Origin: ZC4RG29 sp036563875
GTDB lineage: Bacteria > Bacteroidota > Bacteroidia > Cytophagales > Cyclobacteriaceae
DNA length: 64,000 nucleotides
Direction of reading: 5' to 3'
NCBI GenBank assembly: GCA_036563875.1
Contig: DATCLO010000160.1
Location: 11,553-75,552 of the forward strand
The position numbers and the translations under genes are program-made. Positions within the stretch are counted from its first letter, which is position 1. Every line of letters begins with the position of its first letter. Shown piece after piece: positions 16,347 to 24,371 of the stretch. The notes beneath the pieces were generated by a model. The model was not told where the DNA came from. It ran no database searches and saw nothing but the letters and a program-made list of their open reading frames with translations.

Positions 16347-16884
16347 ACTCCAGGACACTCTCAATCTCATCCATTTTTTTTGCGGAATACTTACCCGAGG
16401 TAGCGTAGACGATCTTGCCAGATTCGTCAAGGACGAAGAAATACGGAATGTCCTTCTTTTCGAAATCGAGCTGCTCCTTGTATGGCTTTAACTCACCCTT
16501 GTAGAAGAGAATGTAAGGCAGCAGGTTGGGATCAATGTTTTTGGCAGCCTTCTTTTTTGCTGTGCCTGTAGCTGCAGCATTTACGCCCGTAAACATCGGG
16601 ACGAAGTAGACATTCACATCGTAACCGAACGACTCAAACAAACCTTTGTTCTTTTGAATGAACTTTTCAAAAACAGGCTGGAACCAGGAGTTGAGTTCAT
16701 CTTCCGATTTCTTCGAATATGCGAGACCAAGAAGGGTGTACTTCCCCGCAACATCTCCGGGCAACATCACTTTCTTGTCTTCAATCGTCTCGGCTTCCAT
16801 CGCCGGAAACTGTTTTCCGATAACTTGTGCAAAATCAGGTGTACAAATCGAAAGCAAGAAAAGAACAATCAGCAACGGTCTCAT
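16345..16884 (-). CDS. Secreted thioredoxin-fold protein without redox cysteines
   Basis: From the ATG at 16884 the product has 179 residues: a signal peptide (MRPLLIVLFLLSICTPDFAQ) and a domain that reads like an AhpC/TSA or TlpA-type thioredoxin fold (GKQFPAMEAETIEDKKVMLP, YTLLGLAYSKKS, IPYFFVLDESGKIVYATSG). The position of the usual CxxC is occupied by AYSKKSEDE and the mature chain contains no cysteine, so classical disulfide or peroxide chemistry is excluded. Homologous folds without cysteines can serve as structural or binding modules. The frame is open to 17010, but the signal peptide fixes the start. The neighbours are unrelated. Confidence 0.65.
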   Translation of the reverse strand: MRPLLIVLFLLSICTPDFAQVIGKQFPAMEAETIEDKKVMLPGDVAGKYTLLGLAYSKKSEDELNSWFQPVFEKFIQKNKGLFESFGYDVNVYFVPMFTGVNAAATGTAKKKAAKNIDPNLLPYILFYKGELKPYKEQLDFEKKDIPYFFVLDESGKIVYATSGKYSAKKMDEIESVLE

Positions 16885-16989
16885 AACAAAAAGTTTGATG
16901 GTAGTATCTTGAAAAATAGAAAATTCACGGGTGTCCGTATGGACCAATACCAAAAACGTGCCTGCTTTTTCGGTAAACGACTGAATTAA

Positions 16990-17052
16990 CAGATGCAGAA
17001 GCGGTCGCAAACGGAGATCGCTGCCCTTGAATCTACAACTGCATCTGCTACT
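16990..17052. repeat. Intergenic inverted repeat of the GATGCA type
   Basis: ACAGATGCAGAAGCGGTCGC on the left and CTACAACTGCATCTGCTACT on the right form an imperfect inverted repeat just beyond the nitroreductase stop. The right arm shares CAACTGCATCTGC with a longer repeat at 56305-56382, showing that the same element family occurs at two loci. Confidence 0.5.
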
Positions 17053-17638
17053 GATTCGTAGTCACCCACCTTGTCTTCTCCGAAACAGGCCTCCTCTTCC
17101 CCTCACGCACTGCCGTCTTCGGCACGCCTACGTGAAGAAATCCGAGCAGCACATCGTTTTCAGAGAATCCAAATTGTGCAACCGCGCCGTCGAAGTAGGT
17201 GATACCACCGGTGCTGAAGTAACAGCCAACACCATAAGCAGCTGCAGTGAGCTGCATGTTCTGCATAGCGCAAAATACAGCTGCAGCTTCTTCAATGGCA
17301 GGAACCGATTCTGCAGGATCGCGCTTCATGATCAACGCGATAATGTGTGAAGAAAGCAACGGCTTCTCCTGAAGATTGCGATAACGATCTTCGCGAAACG
17401 TGCCATCAGCAGTTGTGTACGATTTATAAAACTCCGATTGAATCCGCGCCAGCGTCCTCAAGCCTTCTCCCTTGAAGACAATAAAGCGCCAGGGCTCTGT
17501 CATCTTGTGTGTAGGTGCCCAGTTTGCATTTTCGAGCATGCGTTCGATTACCGCATCGTCGACGGGTTCTCCCGAATATTCTGCCTGAAAAACGGACCGT
17601 CGATTTTTTATGAGTTCGCTTAGTTCATCAACATTCAT
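17048..17638 (-). CDS. Nitroreductase family protein
   Basis: FMN-dependent nitroreductases reduce nitro compounds, quinones or similar acceptors with NAD(P)H. The 196-residue product shows the family landmarks: NRRSVFQAEYSGEPVDDAVI at the N-terminus (FMN phosphate contacts from the RRS segment), ANWAPTHKMTEPWRFIVFKG (38-57), AAAVFCAMQNMQLTAAAYGV and the C-terminal LGFLHVGVPKTAVREGKRRP. This resembles the small YdjA-like branch. It is cytoplasmic, with no signal peptide. It lies downstream of metK on the same strand, but a strong terminator separates them. Confidence 0.88.
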   Translation of the reverse strand: MNVDELSELIKNRRSVFQAEYSGEPVDDAVIERMLENANWAPTHKMTEPWRFIVFKGEGLRTLARIQSEFYKSYTTADGTFREDRYRNLQEKPLLSSHIIALIMKRDPAESVPAIEEAAAVFCAMQNMQLTAAAYGVGCYFSTGGITYFDGAVAQFGFSENDVLLGFLHVGVPKTAVREGKRRPVSEKTRWVTTNQ

Positions 17639-17662
17639 GACACCAAAGTAAGAAGAAGACTT

Positions 17663-17698
17663 AAAAAAGAAAGCTGCCTGTTTCTGCAGGCAGCTTTC
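17663..17698 (-). terminator. Strong intrinsic terminator after metK
   Basis: A perfect 12-bp stem GAAAGCTGCCTG / CAGGCAGCTTTC (17669-17680 and 17687-17698) with a six-base loop is followed on the minus strand by six T residues (17663-17668 complement). It lies 20 bp after the metK stop. Confidence 0.85.
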
Positions 17699-17718
17699 CG
17701 AAATCGGGTTGTTAATAT

Positions 17719-18975
17719 CTATTTGATTTTGAAGGCGGCTCGCACCTTATCGACATAATCCAGCTTTTCCCAGGGGAACAACTCCACCTTCATTTTCTTT
17801 TCGTTGCGTTTGCCTTTGTTAAAGACTTTCTCGACAACGCGAGGCTCACGACCCATGTGTCCATACGCCGCTGTTTCAGAATAAATCGGCGTGCGCAGCT
17901 TGAATCGTTCTTCGATGAAGTATGGCCGCATGTCGAAGAGCTTCTCAACCTTCTTAGCTATCTCGCCATCGCTAATGTTGACCTTAGACGTGCCGAACGT
18001 GTTGACATAAAGCCCGACGGGCTTCGCAACACCAATGGCATATGCTACCTGCACGAGAACCTCATCGCATACGCCGGCGGCAACCAGGTTTTTCGCGATG
18101 TGACGTGTCGCATAAGCTGCAGAGCGGTCCACTTTGGAAGGATCCTTACCGGAAAACGCACCTCCGCCGTGAGCGCCCTTGCCGCCATACGTGTCAACTA
18201 TGATTTTCCTCCCGGTAAGTCCAGTGTCACCGTGAGGTCCGCCGATAACGAACTTACCAGTAGGGTTTACGTAGTATTTGATGTTGTCGTCGAAAAGTGC
18301 CTGCACGCGTTTGGGAAGTTTCTTCTTCACGCGCGGGATAAGGATGTTGATTACATCATCCTTAATTTTCTTCAGCATCGCATTATCTTTCGCGAACTCG
18401 TCGTGTTGCGTCGACAGAACGATCGCGTCAATTCTGAGCGGTCTATTGTCATCGCCGTATTCAATCGTCACCTGCGACTTTGCATCAGGTCGCAGATAGG
18501 TGATTTCTTTATTCTCTCTTCTCAGTGCAGCCAGTTCGCGGAGTAACAGGTGAGCGATTTCCAGCGGCAACGGCATATAATTGTCCGTTTCGTTCGTGGC
18601 GTAGCCGAACATCATACCCTGGTCGCCTGCACCCTGATCTTCCTTTTTCTTTCGTTCGACACCCTGGTTGATATCCGGAGATTGTTCGTGAATGGCTGAT
18701 AATATTCCGCAGCTGTTTGCCTCAAACATGTACTCGCTGCGCGTGTAACCGATCCGGCGGATCACTTCGCGGGCAATATCCTGAACGTCGAGATAAGCAT
18801 CCGACTTGACTTCGCCGGCGAGCACAACCTGACCAGTAGTCACCAGCGTTTCGCACGCAACTTTTGAGTTGGGATCGTAAGCGAGGAAGTAGTCGATGAG
18901 AGCGTCAGAAATCTGGTCCGCTACTTTGTCCGGATGTCCTTCAGAAACGGACTCCGAAGTAAACAAATAAGGCAT
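17719..18975 (-). CDS. metK: S-adenosylmethionine synthase (methionine adenosyltransferase)
   Basis: MetK makes S-adenosylmethionine from methionine and ATP in the cytoplasm. The 418-residue product carries the family signatures: SEGHPDKVADQISDAL (11-26, ATP/metal contacts), GAGDQGMMFGYATNE near 114-128, and the glycine-rich GGGAFSGKDPSKVDRSAAY near 270. The length is slightly above the 380-400 residues of enterobacterial MetK, with a Lys-rich insertion near the C-terminus (NKGKRNEKKMKVELFPWEKL) typical of Bacteroidota. A stand-alone SAM-dependent methyltransferase gene lies upstream on the same strand. Confidence 0.97.
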   Translation of the reverse strand: MPYLFTSESVSEGHPDKVADQISDALIDYFLAYDPNSKVACETLVTTGQVVLAGEVKSDAYLDVQDIAREVIRRIGYTRSEYMFEANSCGILSAIHEQSPDINQGVERKKKEDQGAGDQGMMFGYATNETDNYMPLPLEIAHLLLRELAALRRENKEITYLRPDAKSQVTIEYGDDNRPLRIDAIVLSTQHDEFAKDNAMLKKIKDDVINILIPRVKKKLPKRVQALFDDNIKYYVNPTGKFVIGGPHGDTGLTGRKIIVDTYGGKGAHGGGAFSGKDPSKVDRSAAYATRHIAKNLVAAGVCDEVLVQVAYAIGVAKPVGLYVNTFGTSKVNISDGEIAKKVEKLFDMRPYFIEERFKLRTPIYSETAAYGHMGREPRVVEKVFNKGKRNEKKMKVELFPWEKLDYVDKVRAAFKIK

Positions 18976-19019
18976 ACTAAATGGCTGAGTTAATAATAGC
19001 TAAGGAGATATACAGGCGG

Positions 19020-19027
19020 CAAATTTA
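19020..19027 (-). promoter_or_regulatory. -7 promoter box upstream of metK
   Basis: The minus strand reads TAAATTTG, an exact match to the Bacteroidota -7 consensus TAnnTTTG, 45 bp upstream of the metK ATG. No good -33 TTG was seen at the expected distance, so the call is moderate. Confidence 0.4.
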
Positions 19028-19101
19028 GGCTAATTGTCCTAATTCGGAAAATGACGGAAGTTGCGCCTCAATCCCTTTTTTAATGACCGTTGTTATTGCA
19101 T

Positions 19102-19818
19102 TCAAAGGAAAGCGCTTATCAGGAAGACCGCCGGGAGCCTTGGCAATGTTGGGGGATTCTTCTTCCATTGCCTGACGGTCAACGTCCTGACATATTCAGA
19201 TGACCCGGTGAGGGCGGACGCCACGCAAAGACGCGTTTCGTCCGAAAGGGTCGACAACAGGGTCTTGAGCAATCGATTGTTGCGATAGGGCGTCTCTATA
19301 AAGATGTGTGTTTGTCCCGTGCGGCGCGAGTCCTTTTCCAAATCCCGAATGATGCGTGTGCCTTCACGGGTTTCCACAGGTAGATATCCGTGAAAGGTGA
19401 AATGCTGGCCATTCATTCCTGAGGCCATTAAAGCCAGCAGGATCGACGACGGCCCAACCAGTGGGATAACATCGATTTTATGTTCGTGAGCAAATCGTAC
19501 GGCCAGCGCCCCAGGATCAGCAACACCAGGGCAACCTGACTCCGTTAATACACCCATCGGATGGCCATCGAACAAAGGCTGGAGGAGCGCAGGCAAATCG
19601 CTGTATTCTGTGTCCTTATCCAGCCGCTCGAACTCGAGACCCTCTATAGTGTCATATATTTTGAGACTTGCCAGATACCTGCGCGCTGTCCGAATATCTT
19701 CTGCAAGAAAATGACGCATAGAACGCAGCGCGTCCTTAACCTGATTCGGTATAACTTTGTCAGCGGTATCGGCCGCGATGACATTAGGAATCAGATACAG
19801 TTTGCCGCGGCGACTCAT
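19102..19818 (-). CDS. SAM-dependent methyltransferase, RsmI/tetrapyrrole-methylase type
   Basis: The 238-residue product belongs to the tetrapyrrole methylase superfamily and resembles RsmI, the 16S rRNA cytidine 2'-O-methyltransferase. Visible signatures are GVLTESGCPGVADPGALAVR (near 90-109), IPLVGPSSILLALMASGMNG (118-137) and FIETPYRNNRLLKTL (174-188). In Cytophagales such a protein commonly occurs besides the canonical RsmI, so the target may differ (inference). It begins almost directly with the catalytic domain and lacks the extra C-terminal domain. It lies upstream of metK, whose product is its cofactor source, separated by 126 bp containing the metK promoter box. Confidence 0.8.
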   Translation of the reverse strand: MSRRGKLYLIPNVIAADTADKVIPNQVKDALRSMRHFLAEDIRTARRYLASLKIYDTIEGLEFERLDKDTEYSDLPALLQPLFDGHPMGVLTESGCPGVADPGALAVRFAHEHKIDVIPLVGPSSILLALMASGMNGQHFTFHGYLPVETREGTRIIRDLEKDSRRTGQTHIFIETPYRNNRLLKTLLSTLSDETRLCVASALTGSSEYVRTLTVRQWKKNPPTLPRLPAVFLISAFL

Positions 19819-19838
19819 TTACGAAAAGATAAACAGAT

Positions 19839-20057
19839 ATGGGGATAGGCAAGATACTGATGTTGGTTGGTGGAATACTCCTGGTTGCCGGGCTGCTCTT
19901 TCATTACTCGGAAAAGCTTGGGTGGTTTGGACGCCTGCCTGGTGACATCGTGGTGGAAAAGGAAAACTTCAAGCTGTACATCCCAATCACAACAAGCATA
20001 CTGTTGAGCATCCTCCTCACTGTCATACTCTACCTGATCAATCGCTTTCGCCATTGA
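19839..20057 (+). CDS. DUF2905 family small membrane protein
   Basis: A 72-residue protein with two transmembrane helices (about 4-22 and 48-67) and the conserved connecting segment GWFGRLPGDIVVEKENFKLY that defines DUF2905. Family function is unknown; the products sit in the inner membrane. The gene starts 20 bp from the divergent methyltransferase gene. Its last 20 bp overlap the convergent 3' end of the alpha/beta hydrolase gene. Confidence 0.9.
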   Translation: MGIGKILMLVGGILLVAGLLFHYSEKLGWFGRLPGDIVVEKENFKLYIPITTSILLSILLTVILYLINRFRH

Positions 20058-20820
20058 GTTCCCTGCCAAAAGCTTTAACGAGATCCACCAGCTCACGGGG
20101 TTTTTCTGCCTGAACCCAATGCCCCGTATCAAGGGTTTCTAGCCTGGCGGCCGGGAACAGTTTTCGGATGTCTTCGAGGTCGTCGTCGGCCACGTAGTTT
20201 GACCTGCCCCCCCGGACAAAGAGGGTCGGTCCCGGGAAAACGGAACCATTTCCCACCCCTTTACTGACCTCTGAAATATTGCGCGAAATGGTGTCTAAAT
20301 TCATTTTCCAGCCAAATCCGCCCGACGGTTCGCGCTTCAGGTTTTTGAGGAGGAATTGACGGACCGGAGGTTCCGGGACGTACGGGGCCAGGGCTTCATC
20401 TGCCTCCTGTCTCGATGTCAGTTCAGCCAGGGGGAGCGCCAGCAATCCCTCCACAATCCTGTCGTGCTGATCGGGGTAACGCCGCGGGGCGATGTCAATC
20501 ACGACGATTGCTGACGGAAGGTCCGGCTGACGCAGGGCGAGGGTCATGGCAGCTTTTCCACCCATGGAATGACCGAGCAAAATGGGCGACGAAATACCTT
20601 CAGCGTCGATGAGTTCAACCACGTCATCCGCCATGACATCGTAGTTGAATTCATCGCTGTGCGGTGACTGGCCGTGATTGCGAAGATCCACAAGGTACAC
20701 GTGAAAATTTTCGGCGAGCATCTTCGCCTGGGGGAGCCAATTGTCCGATGAACCGAAGAGGCCATGCAGGATTACAAGGTTGGGTCCATCGCTTCCTTCC
20801 TCCCGGTAAAATAATTTCAT
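20038..20820 (-). CDS. Alpha/beta hydrolase, YbfF-like esterase
   Basis: The 260-residue cytoplasmic protein has the YbfF-type architecture of short-chain acyl esterases. The oxyanion-hole stretch is NLVILHGLFGSSDNWLP (14-30), the nucleophile elbow is LLGHSMGGKAAM (Ser85), the family segment VYLVDLRNHGQSPHS is at 41-55, and the catalytic His is in LDTGHWVQAEKP (His234). Natural substrates of this family are not settled; acyl-CoA thioesters and short esters have been proposed. It is divergent from lysA, 67 bp away. Confidence 0.88.
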   Translation of the reverse strand: MKLFYREEGSDGPNLVILHGLFGSSDNWLPQAKMLAENFHVYLVDLRNHGQSPHSDEFNYDVMADDVVELIDAEGISSPILLGHSMGGKAAMTLALRQPDLPSAIVVIDIAPRRYPDQHDRIVEGLLALPLAELTSRQEADEALAPYVPEPPVRQFLLKNLKREPSGGFGWKMNLDTISRNISEVSKGVGNGSVFPGPTLFVRGGRSNYVADDDLEDIRKLFPAARLETLDTGHWVQAEKPRELVDLVKAFGRELNGESD

Positions 20821-20824
20821 AGTT

Positions 20825-20832
20825 CAAAGGTA
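20825..20832 (-). promoter_or_regulatory. -7 promoter box of the hydrolase gene; possible leaderless transcript
   Basis: The minus strand reads TACCTTTG (TAnnTTTG) only 4 bp before the ATG at 20820. If this box is used, transcription would start at or next to the A of the start codon, giving a leaderless mRNA. Confidence 0.35.
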
Positions 20833-20859
20833 AGACTGAAAATTAATTTCGGGCATTGG

Positions 20860-20867
20860 TATATTTG
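20860..20867 (+). promoter_or_regulatory. -7 promoter box upstream of lysA
   Basis: TATATTTG matches TAnnTTTG and ends 20 bp before the lysA ATG, predicting a short leader of about 14 bases. It lies on the opposite strand to, and 28 bp from, the box of the divergent hydrolase gene. Confidence 0.4.
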
Positions 20868-20887
20868 GCCTTTTATCAAAGCGTGCT

Positions 20888-22120
20888 ATGGAGTTAGTAG
20901 ACTACAACTATGTGATACAAAAGATTCCGGTAGAAGACATCTGCCGGGAGTTTGGAACTCCGTTGTACGTCTACGATGCCGATAAAATTGTCAATCAGCT
21001 TAAGACGCTCAAGGGCGCCTTCTCCGGGGCCGACGTCCGAGTCAAGTATGCTGCGAAAGCGCTGACCAATGTGTCTGTACTGAAGTTGCTGCGAAAGCAC
21101 GGCGCAGGTATTGACGCAGTTTCAATTGAAGAAGTGCAGATCGCTATCGGAGCCGGCTTCAAGCCCTCCGAGATTATGTACACACCGAATTGTGTAGGCT
21201 TCGATGAGATACGCGAAGCCGTGAAGCTTGGTGTGTCGGTGAACCTCGACAATCTGTCGTCACTGATGAAGTTCGGCGAGACGTACGGGTCTGAATACCC
21301 CTGCGGTGTACGGCTCAATCCGCATATCCTTGCCGGCGGCAATTACAAGATCTCCACCGGTCACAGCAACTCCAAGTTCGGCATCTCAATCTATCAGTTG
21401 CCGCGGATCATGGAGACAGTTTACAAGTATGGCATCAGGATAAATGGTCTCCATGTGCATACAGGGTCCGACATCTCTGAAACGGATATCTTCCTGAAGA
21501 TGGCCGACATTCTTTTCGGCGTTGCCCGCGATTTTCCAGATCTGCGTTTCCTCGATTTCGGCAGCGGATTCAAAGTCGCGTATAAAGAAGGTGACATCAC
21601 GACGAACATCTACGATCTCGGACTTCGCCTGAGCAAAGCGTTTGGAGAATTTTGCGAACAATATGGACGCAAGCTCGAACTGTGGATCGAGCCGGGTAAG
21701 TACATTGTCAGTGAAGCGGGGATCCTATTCGCGCGTGCGAATGTTGTTAAGGCAACACCAAGCGTTACGTTTGTTGGCCTGAACTCAGGCTTCAATCACC
21801 TGGTTCGGCCCATGATGTATGATGCGTACCATCATATAATCAATGTTTCTAACCCAACGGGATCAAAAAGGCTGTACACTGTTGTTGGATACATTTGTGA
21901 GACCGACACGTTTGGTGCGGACAGAAAGCTTAACGAAGTACGTGAAGGCGATACCATCGCAATCCTGAATGCCGGCGCCTACGGCTATTCGATGGCTTCA
22001 AACTATAATTCACGGCTTCGACCAGCTGAAGTAATGGTGATCAACGGCGAAGCGAAACTTATCCGAAAACGCGAAACCATTGATGACCTGCTCCGCGGCC
22101 AGATTGAAATAGATGTATGA
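20888..22120 (+). CDS. lysA: Diaminopimelate decarboxylase
   Basis: LysA is a PLP-dependent enzyme that decarboxylates meso-diaminopimelate to L-lysine, the last step of lysine synthesis. The 410-residue product shows the PLP lysine in VKYAAKALTN (Lys57), HVHTGSDI near 187-194, the glycine-rich DFGSGF segment, EPGKYIVSEAG and the active-site cysteine segment CETDTFG near 337. The closing GAYGYSMASNYNSRLRPAEV is typical of the fold-type III C-terminal domain. Its stop overlaps the start of the DsbD-type gene by 4 bp (ATGA), so the two are translationally coupled. Confidence 0.95.
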   Translation: MELVDYNYVIQKIPVEDICREFGTPLYVYDADKIVNQLKTLKGAFSGADVRVKYAAKALTNVSVLKLLRKHGAGIDAVSIEEVQIAIGAGFKPSEIMYTPNCVGFDEIREAVKLGVSVNLDNLSSLMKFGETYGSEYPCGVRLNPHILAGGNYKISTGHSNSKFGISIYQLPRIMETVYKYGIRINGLHVHTGSDISETDIFLKMADILFGVARDFPDLRFLDFGSGFKVAYKEGDITTNIYDLGLRLSKAFGEFCEQYGRKLELWIEPGKYIVSEAGILFARANVVKATPSVTFVGLNSGFNHLVRPMMYDAYHHIINVSNPTGSKRLYTVVGYICETDTFGADRKLNEVREGDTIAILNAGAYGYSMASNYNSRLRPAEVMVINGEAKLIRKRETIDDLLRGQIEIDV

Positions 22121-24213
22121 GTAAACGTTTCCTGATAGCGCTCATCACTCTTTGTTGCTTCGCGGTCCCTGCAACTTCGCAGATTCTGAAGAAGGTCAAC
22201 TGGACCACAGAGATCACATCTACTGATGTCAAGGTGGGCGACGAAGTGGAAATCATCTTCAATGCCACCATTGACCCCGGGTGGTATATCTACTCGGTTG
22301 ATTTCGACTACGACTGCGGCCCTATTCCCATGACGGTATCGTATGATAAAGTCGCGGGCTTTGAGATGGTAGGGAAGTTGCGTGCTCCGGGCGATAAGGC
22401 TAAGCACGACAAAACCTTTGGTTGTGACGTCAGGATATTTGAGAACACCGGACAATTCAGGCAAACACTCAAGATTCTTTCCTCTGAAGCATCAACGATA
22501 TCAGGTAGTTTCGAAGGCCAGGTCTGCTCGGAGGCAGAAGGTTTGTGTGTTCTGTATGATGGAGAGTTCAACTTTAAACTCAATATCACTGGCAGTACGT
22601 CGTCGTCTGCTATCCGGACAGAACCGACACCGCGCCAGGAGGAGCCTGCTGTCGCGCAACCCGTAGGGCCTGCTGCGGCCGATAGCGTTACCGTTACAGA
22701 ATCACCGTCAACGGCGGGCCCCAATCGCGGACCTGTACTTGATCCATCGATTCTCGAAGGCGAAGCGTCTTACGGAACCAGTTCATTCGGCGCGCTCCTT
22801 CTCGTGGCGTTTCTCGCAGGCTTTGCTGCGTTGTTGACGCCTTGTGTTTTTCCGATGGTGCCGATGACGGTGACGTTCTTTCTGCGCGACAATCAAAGTC
22901 GCGCGGAAGGAGTTCGCAAGGCCTCGCTGTTCGGTATTTCCATAATCGCGATCTACACTATCGCAGGGACCTTGTTTGCCGTGCTGCTGGGAACAGATGG
23001 ATTGAATGCGCTGGCGACGCACTGGGCGCCCAACCTTTTTGTATTTGTCATCTTCATCGTATTTGCTCTGTCATTCTTTGGCCTGTTTGAAATCACCGCA
23101 CCGCATCAGCTCGTGAACAAGGCTGACCAGCAAGCGGAGAAGGGCGGGCTGACGGGCATATTCTTTATGGCGGCAACGCTCGTGCTCGTCTCGTTCAGCT
23201 GTACCGTGCCCATCGTGGGGAGCGTGCTGTTCCTTTCCGCGGGAGGCGAGATCATAAAGCCCATCGCTGTGATGTTTTGCTATTCGCTGGCTTTCGCGCT
23301 TCCGTTTACATTTTTCGCCATGTTTCCGGAGCTCATCAAGAGCCTGCCGAAATCAGGGAGCTGGCTGAATTCGGTAAAAGTCACGCTGGGTTTCCTCGAA
23401 CTTGCCCTGGCCCTCAAGTTTTTCAGCATTGCGGATCAGGCGTACCACTGGGGACTGCTGGACCGCGATATTAACATTGCGCTCTGGATTGTAATTTTTG
23501 CCCTCCTCGGATTCTATCTGTTGGGTAAGATTCGTCTACCCGGCGACGCGCCCCTCGAAAAGATTGGAATTGGGCGCCTGCTTCTCTCCATTTGCGTTTT
23601 CACGTTCGTGATTTACCTGACACCCGGACTTTGGGGAGCCCCGTTAAAAGCCCTCGCCGGCTATTTACCACCCATGCATACGCATGATTTCAACCTCGCC
23701 CAACGCACCGGATCAGCCAGTCCGGACCCGGCATGCGAGGAACCCCTTTACAGCGATTTCCTTCACCTGCCGCACGGCCTGACGGGCTATTTCGACTACG
23801 ATCAGGCCCTGAAATGCGCCAGGCAGCTCGATAAGCCATTATTTATCGACTTTACCGGGCACGGATGCACCAACTGCCGCGAAATGGAGGCAGTGGTTTG
23901 GTCCGACCCGCAGGTGCTCGAACGGTTACGGAATGACTTTGTCATCGTCGCCTTGTACGTCGATGATAAAACTCTTCTCCCCGAATCGAAATGGTACACG
24001 TCGAGTCACGACGGCAAGGTTAAGAAGACCATCGGGAAACAGAACGCCGACCTGCAGATCACAAACCTTGACAACAACGCACAGCCGTTCTACGTGCTGG
24101 TGGGCAAAGACGAGCGGGTGCTTGCCTGGCCTTATGCTTACGACCGCAGCGTGCCTCGTTTCGTAGAGTTTTTGGAATCGGGTAAGCGCAAGTATCGTGA
24201 GCTGTATCGATGA
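22117..24213 (+). CDS. DsbD-type thiol:disulfide interchange protein
   Basis: DsbD-type proteins pass electrons from cytoplasmic thioredoxin across the inner membrane to periplasmic disulfide-reducing partners. The 698-residue product has a signal peptide (about 1-21), an N-terminal DsbD-alpha-like domain (about 25-155), a Pro/Thr-rich linker, a CcdA/DsbD membrane domain (about 225-520, with membrane cysteines in LTPCVFPMVPMTV near 242 and VSFSCTVPIVG near 361), and a C-terminal thioredoxin domain with FTGHGCTNCREME (CxxC near 584-587). It is coupled to lysA by a 4-bp overlap, although no metabolic link to lysine is apparent. Confidence 0.92.
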   Translation: MSKRFLIALITLCCFAVPATSQILKKVNWTTEITSTDVKVGDEVEIIFNATIDPGWYIYSVDFDYDCGPIPMTVSYDKVAGFEMVGKLRAPGDKAKHDKTFGCDVRIFENTGQFRQTLKILSSEASTISGSFEGQVCSEAEGLCVLYDGEFNFKLNITGSTSSSAIRTEPTPRQEEPAVAQPVGPAAADSVTVTESPSTAGPNRGPVLDPSILEGEASYGTSSFGALLLVAFLAGFAALLTPCVFPMVPMTVTFFLRDNQSRAEGVRKASLFGISIIAIYTIAGTLFAVLLGTDGLNALATHWAPNLFVFVIFIVFALSFFGLFEITAPHQLVNKADQQAEKGGLTGIFFMAATLVLVSFSCTVPIVGSVLFLSAGGEIIKPIAVMFCYSLAFALPFTFFAMFPELIKSLPKSGSWLNSVKVTLGFLELALALKFFSIADQAYHWGLLDRDINIALWIVIFALLGFYLLGKIRLPGDAPLEKIGIGRLLLSICVFTFVIYLTPGLWGAPLKALAGYLPPMHTHDFNLAQRTGSASPDPACEEPLYSDFLHLPHGLTGYFDYDQALKCARQLDKPLFIDFTGHGCTNCREMEAVVWSDPQVLERLRNDFVIVALYVDDKTLLPESKWYTSSHDGKVKKTIGKQNADLQITNLDNNAQPFYVLVGKDERVLAWPYAYDRSVPRFVEFLESGKRKYRELYR

Positions 24214-24325
24214 GTTAGATGGAGTGGGACCAGGTCGGATTTCAGGTCGGAAAGCTCCGGCGTGGTTATTTTTTTGAATTTTTTAGACTAATATTACTGC
24301 GAGCCAACTAATACAGCAGGGATGC

Positions 24326-24333
24326 TAACTTTG
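24326..24333 (+). promoter_or_regulatory. -7 promoter box upstream of the M23 peptidase
   Basis: TAACTTTG (TAnnTTTG) lies 38 bp before the ATG at 24372. A -33 TTG at the usual spacing is not evident. Confidence 0.35.
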
Positions 24334-24371
24334 TGGCCTTAAATATTTTTTGATTTTGTAAGACCTCTTTC

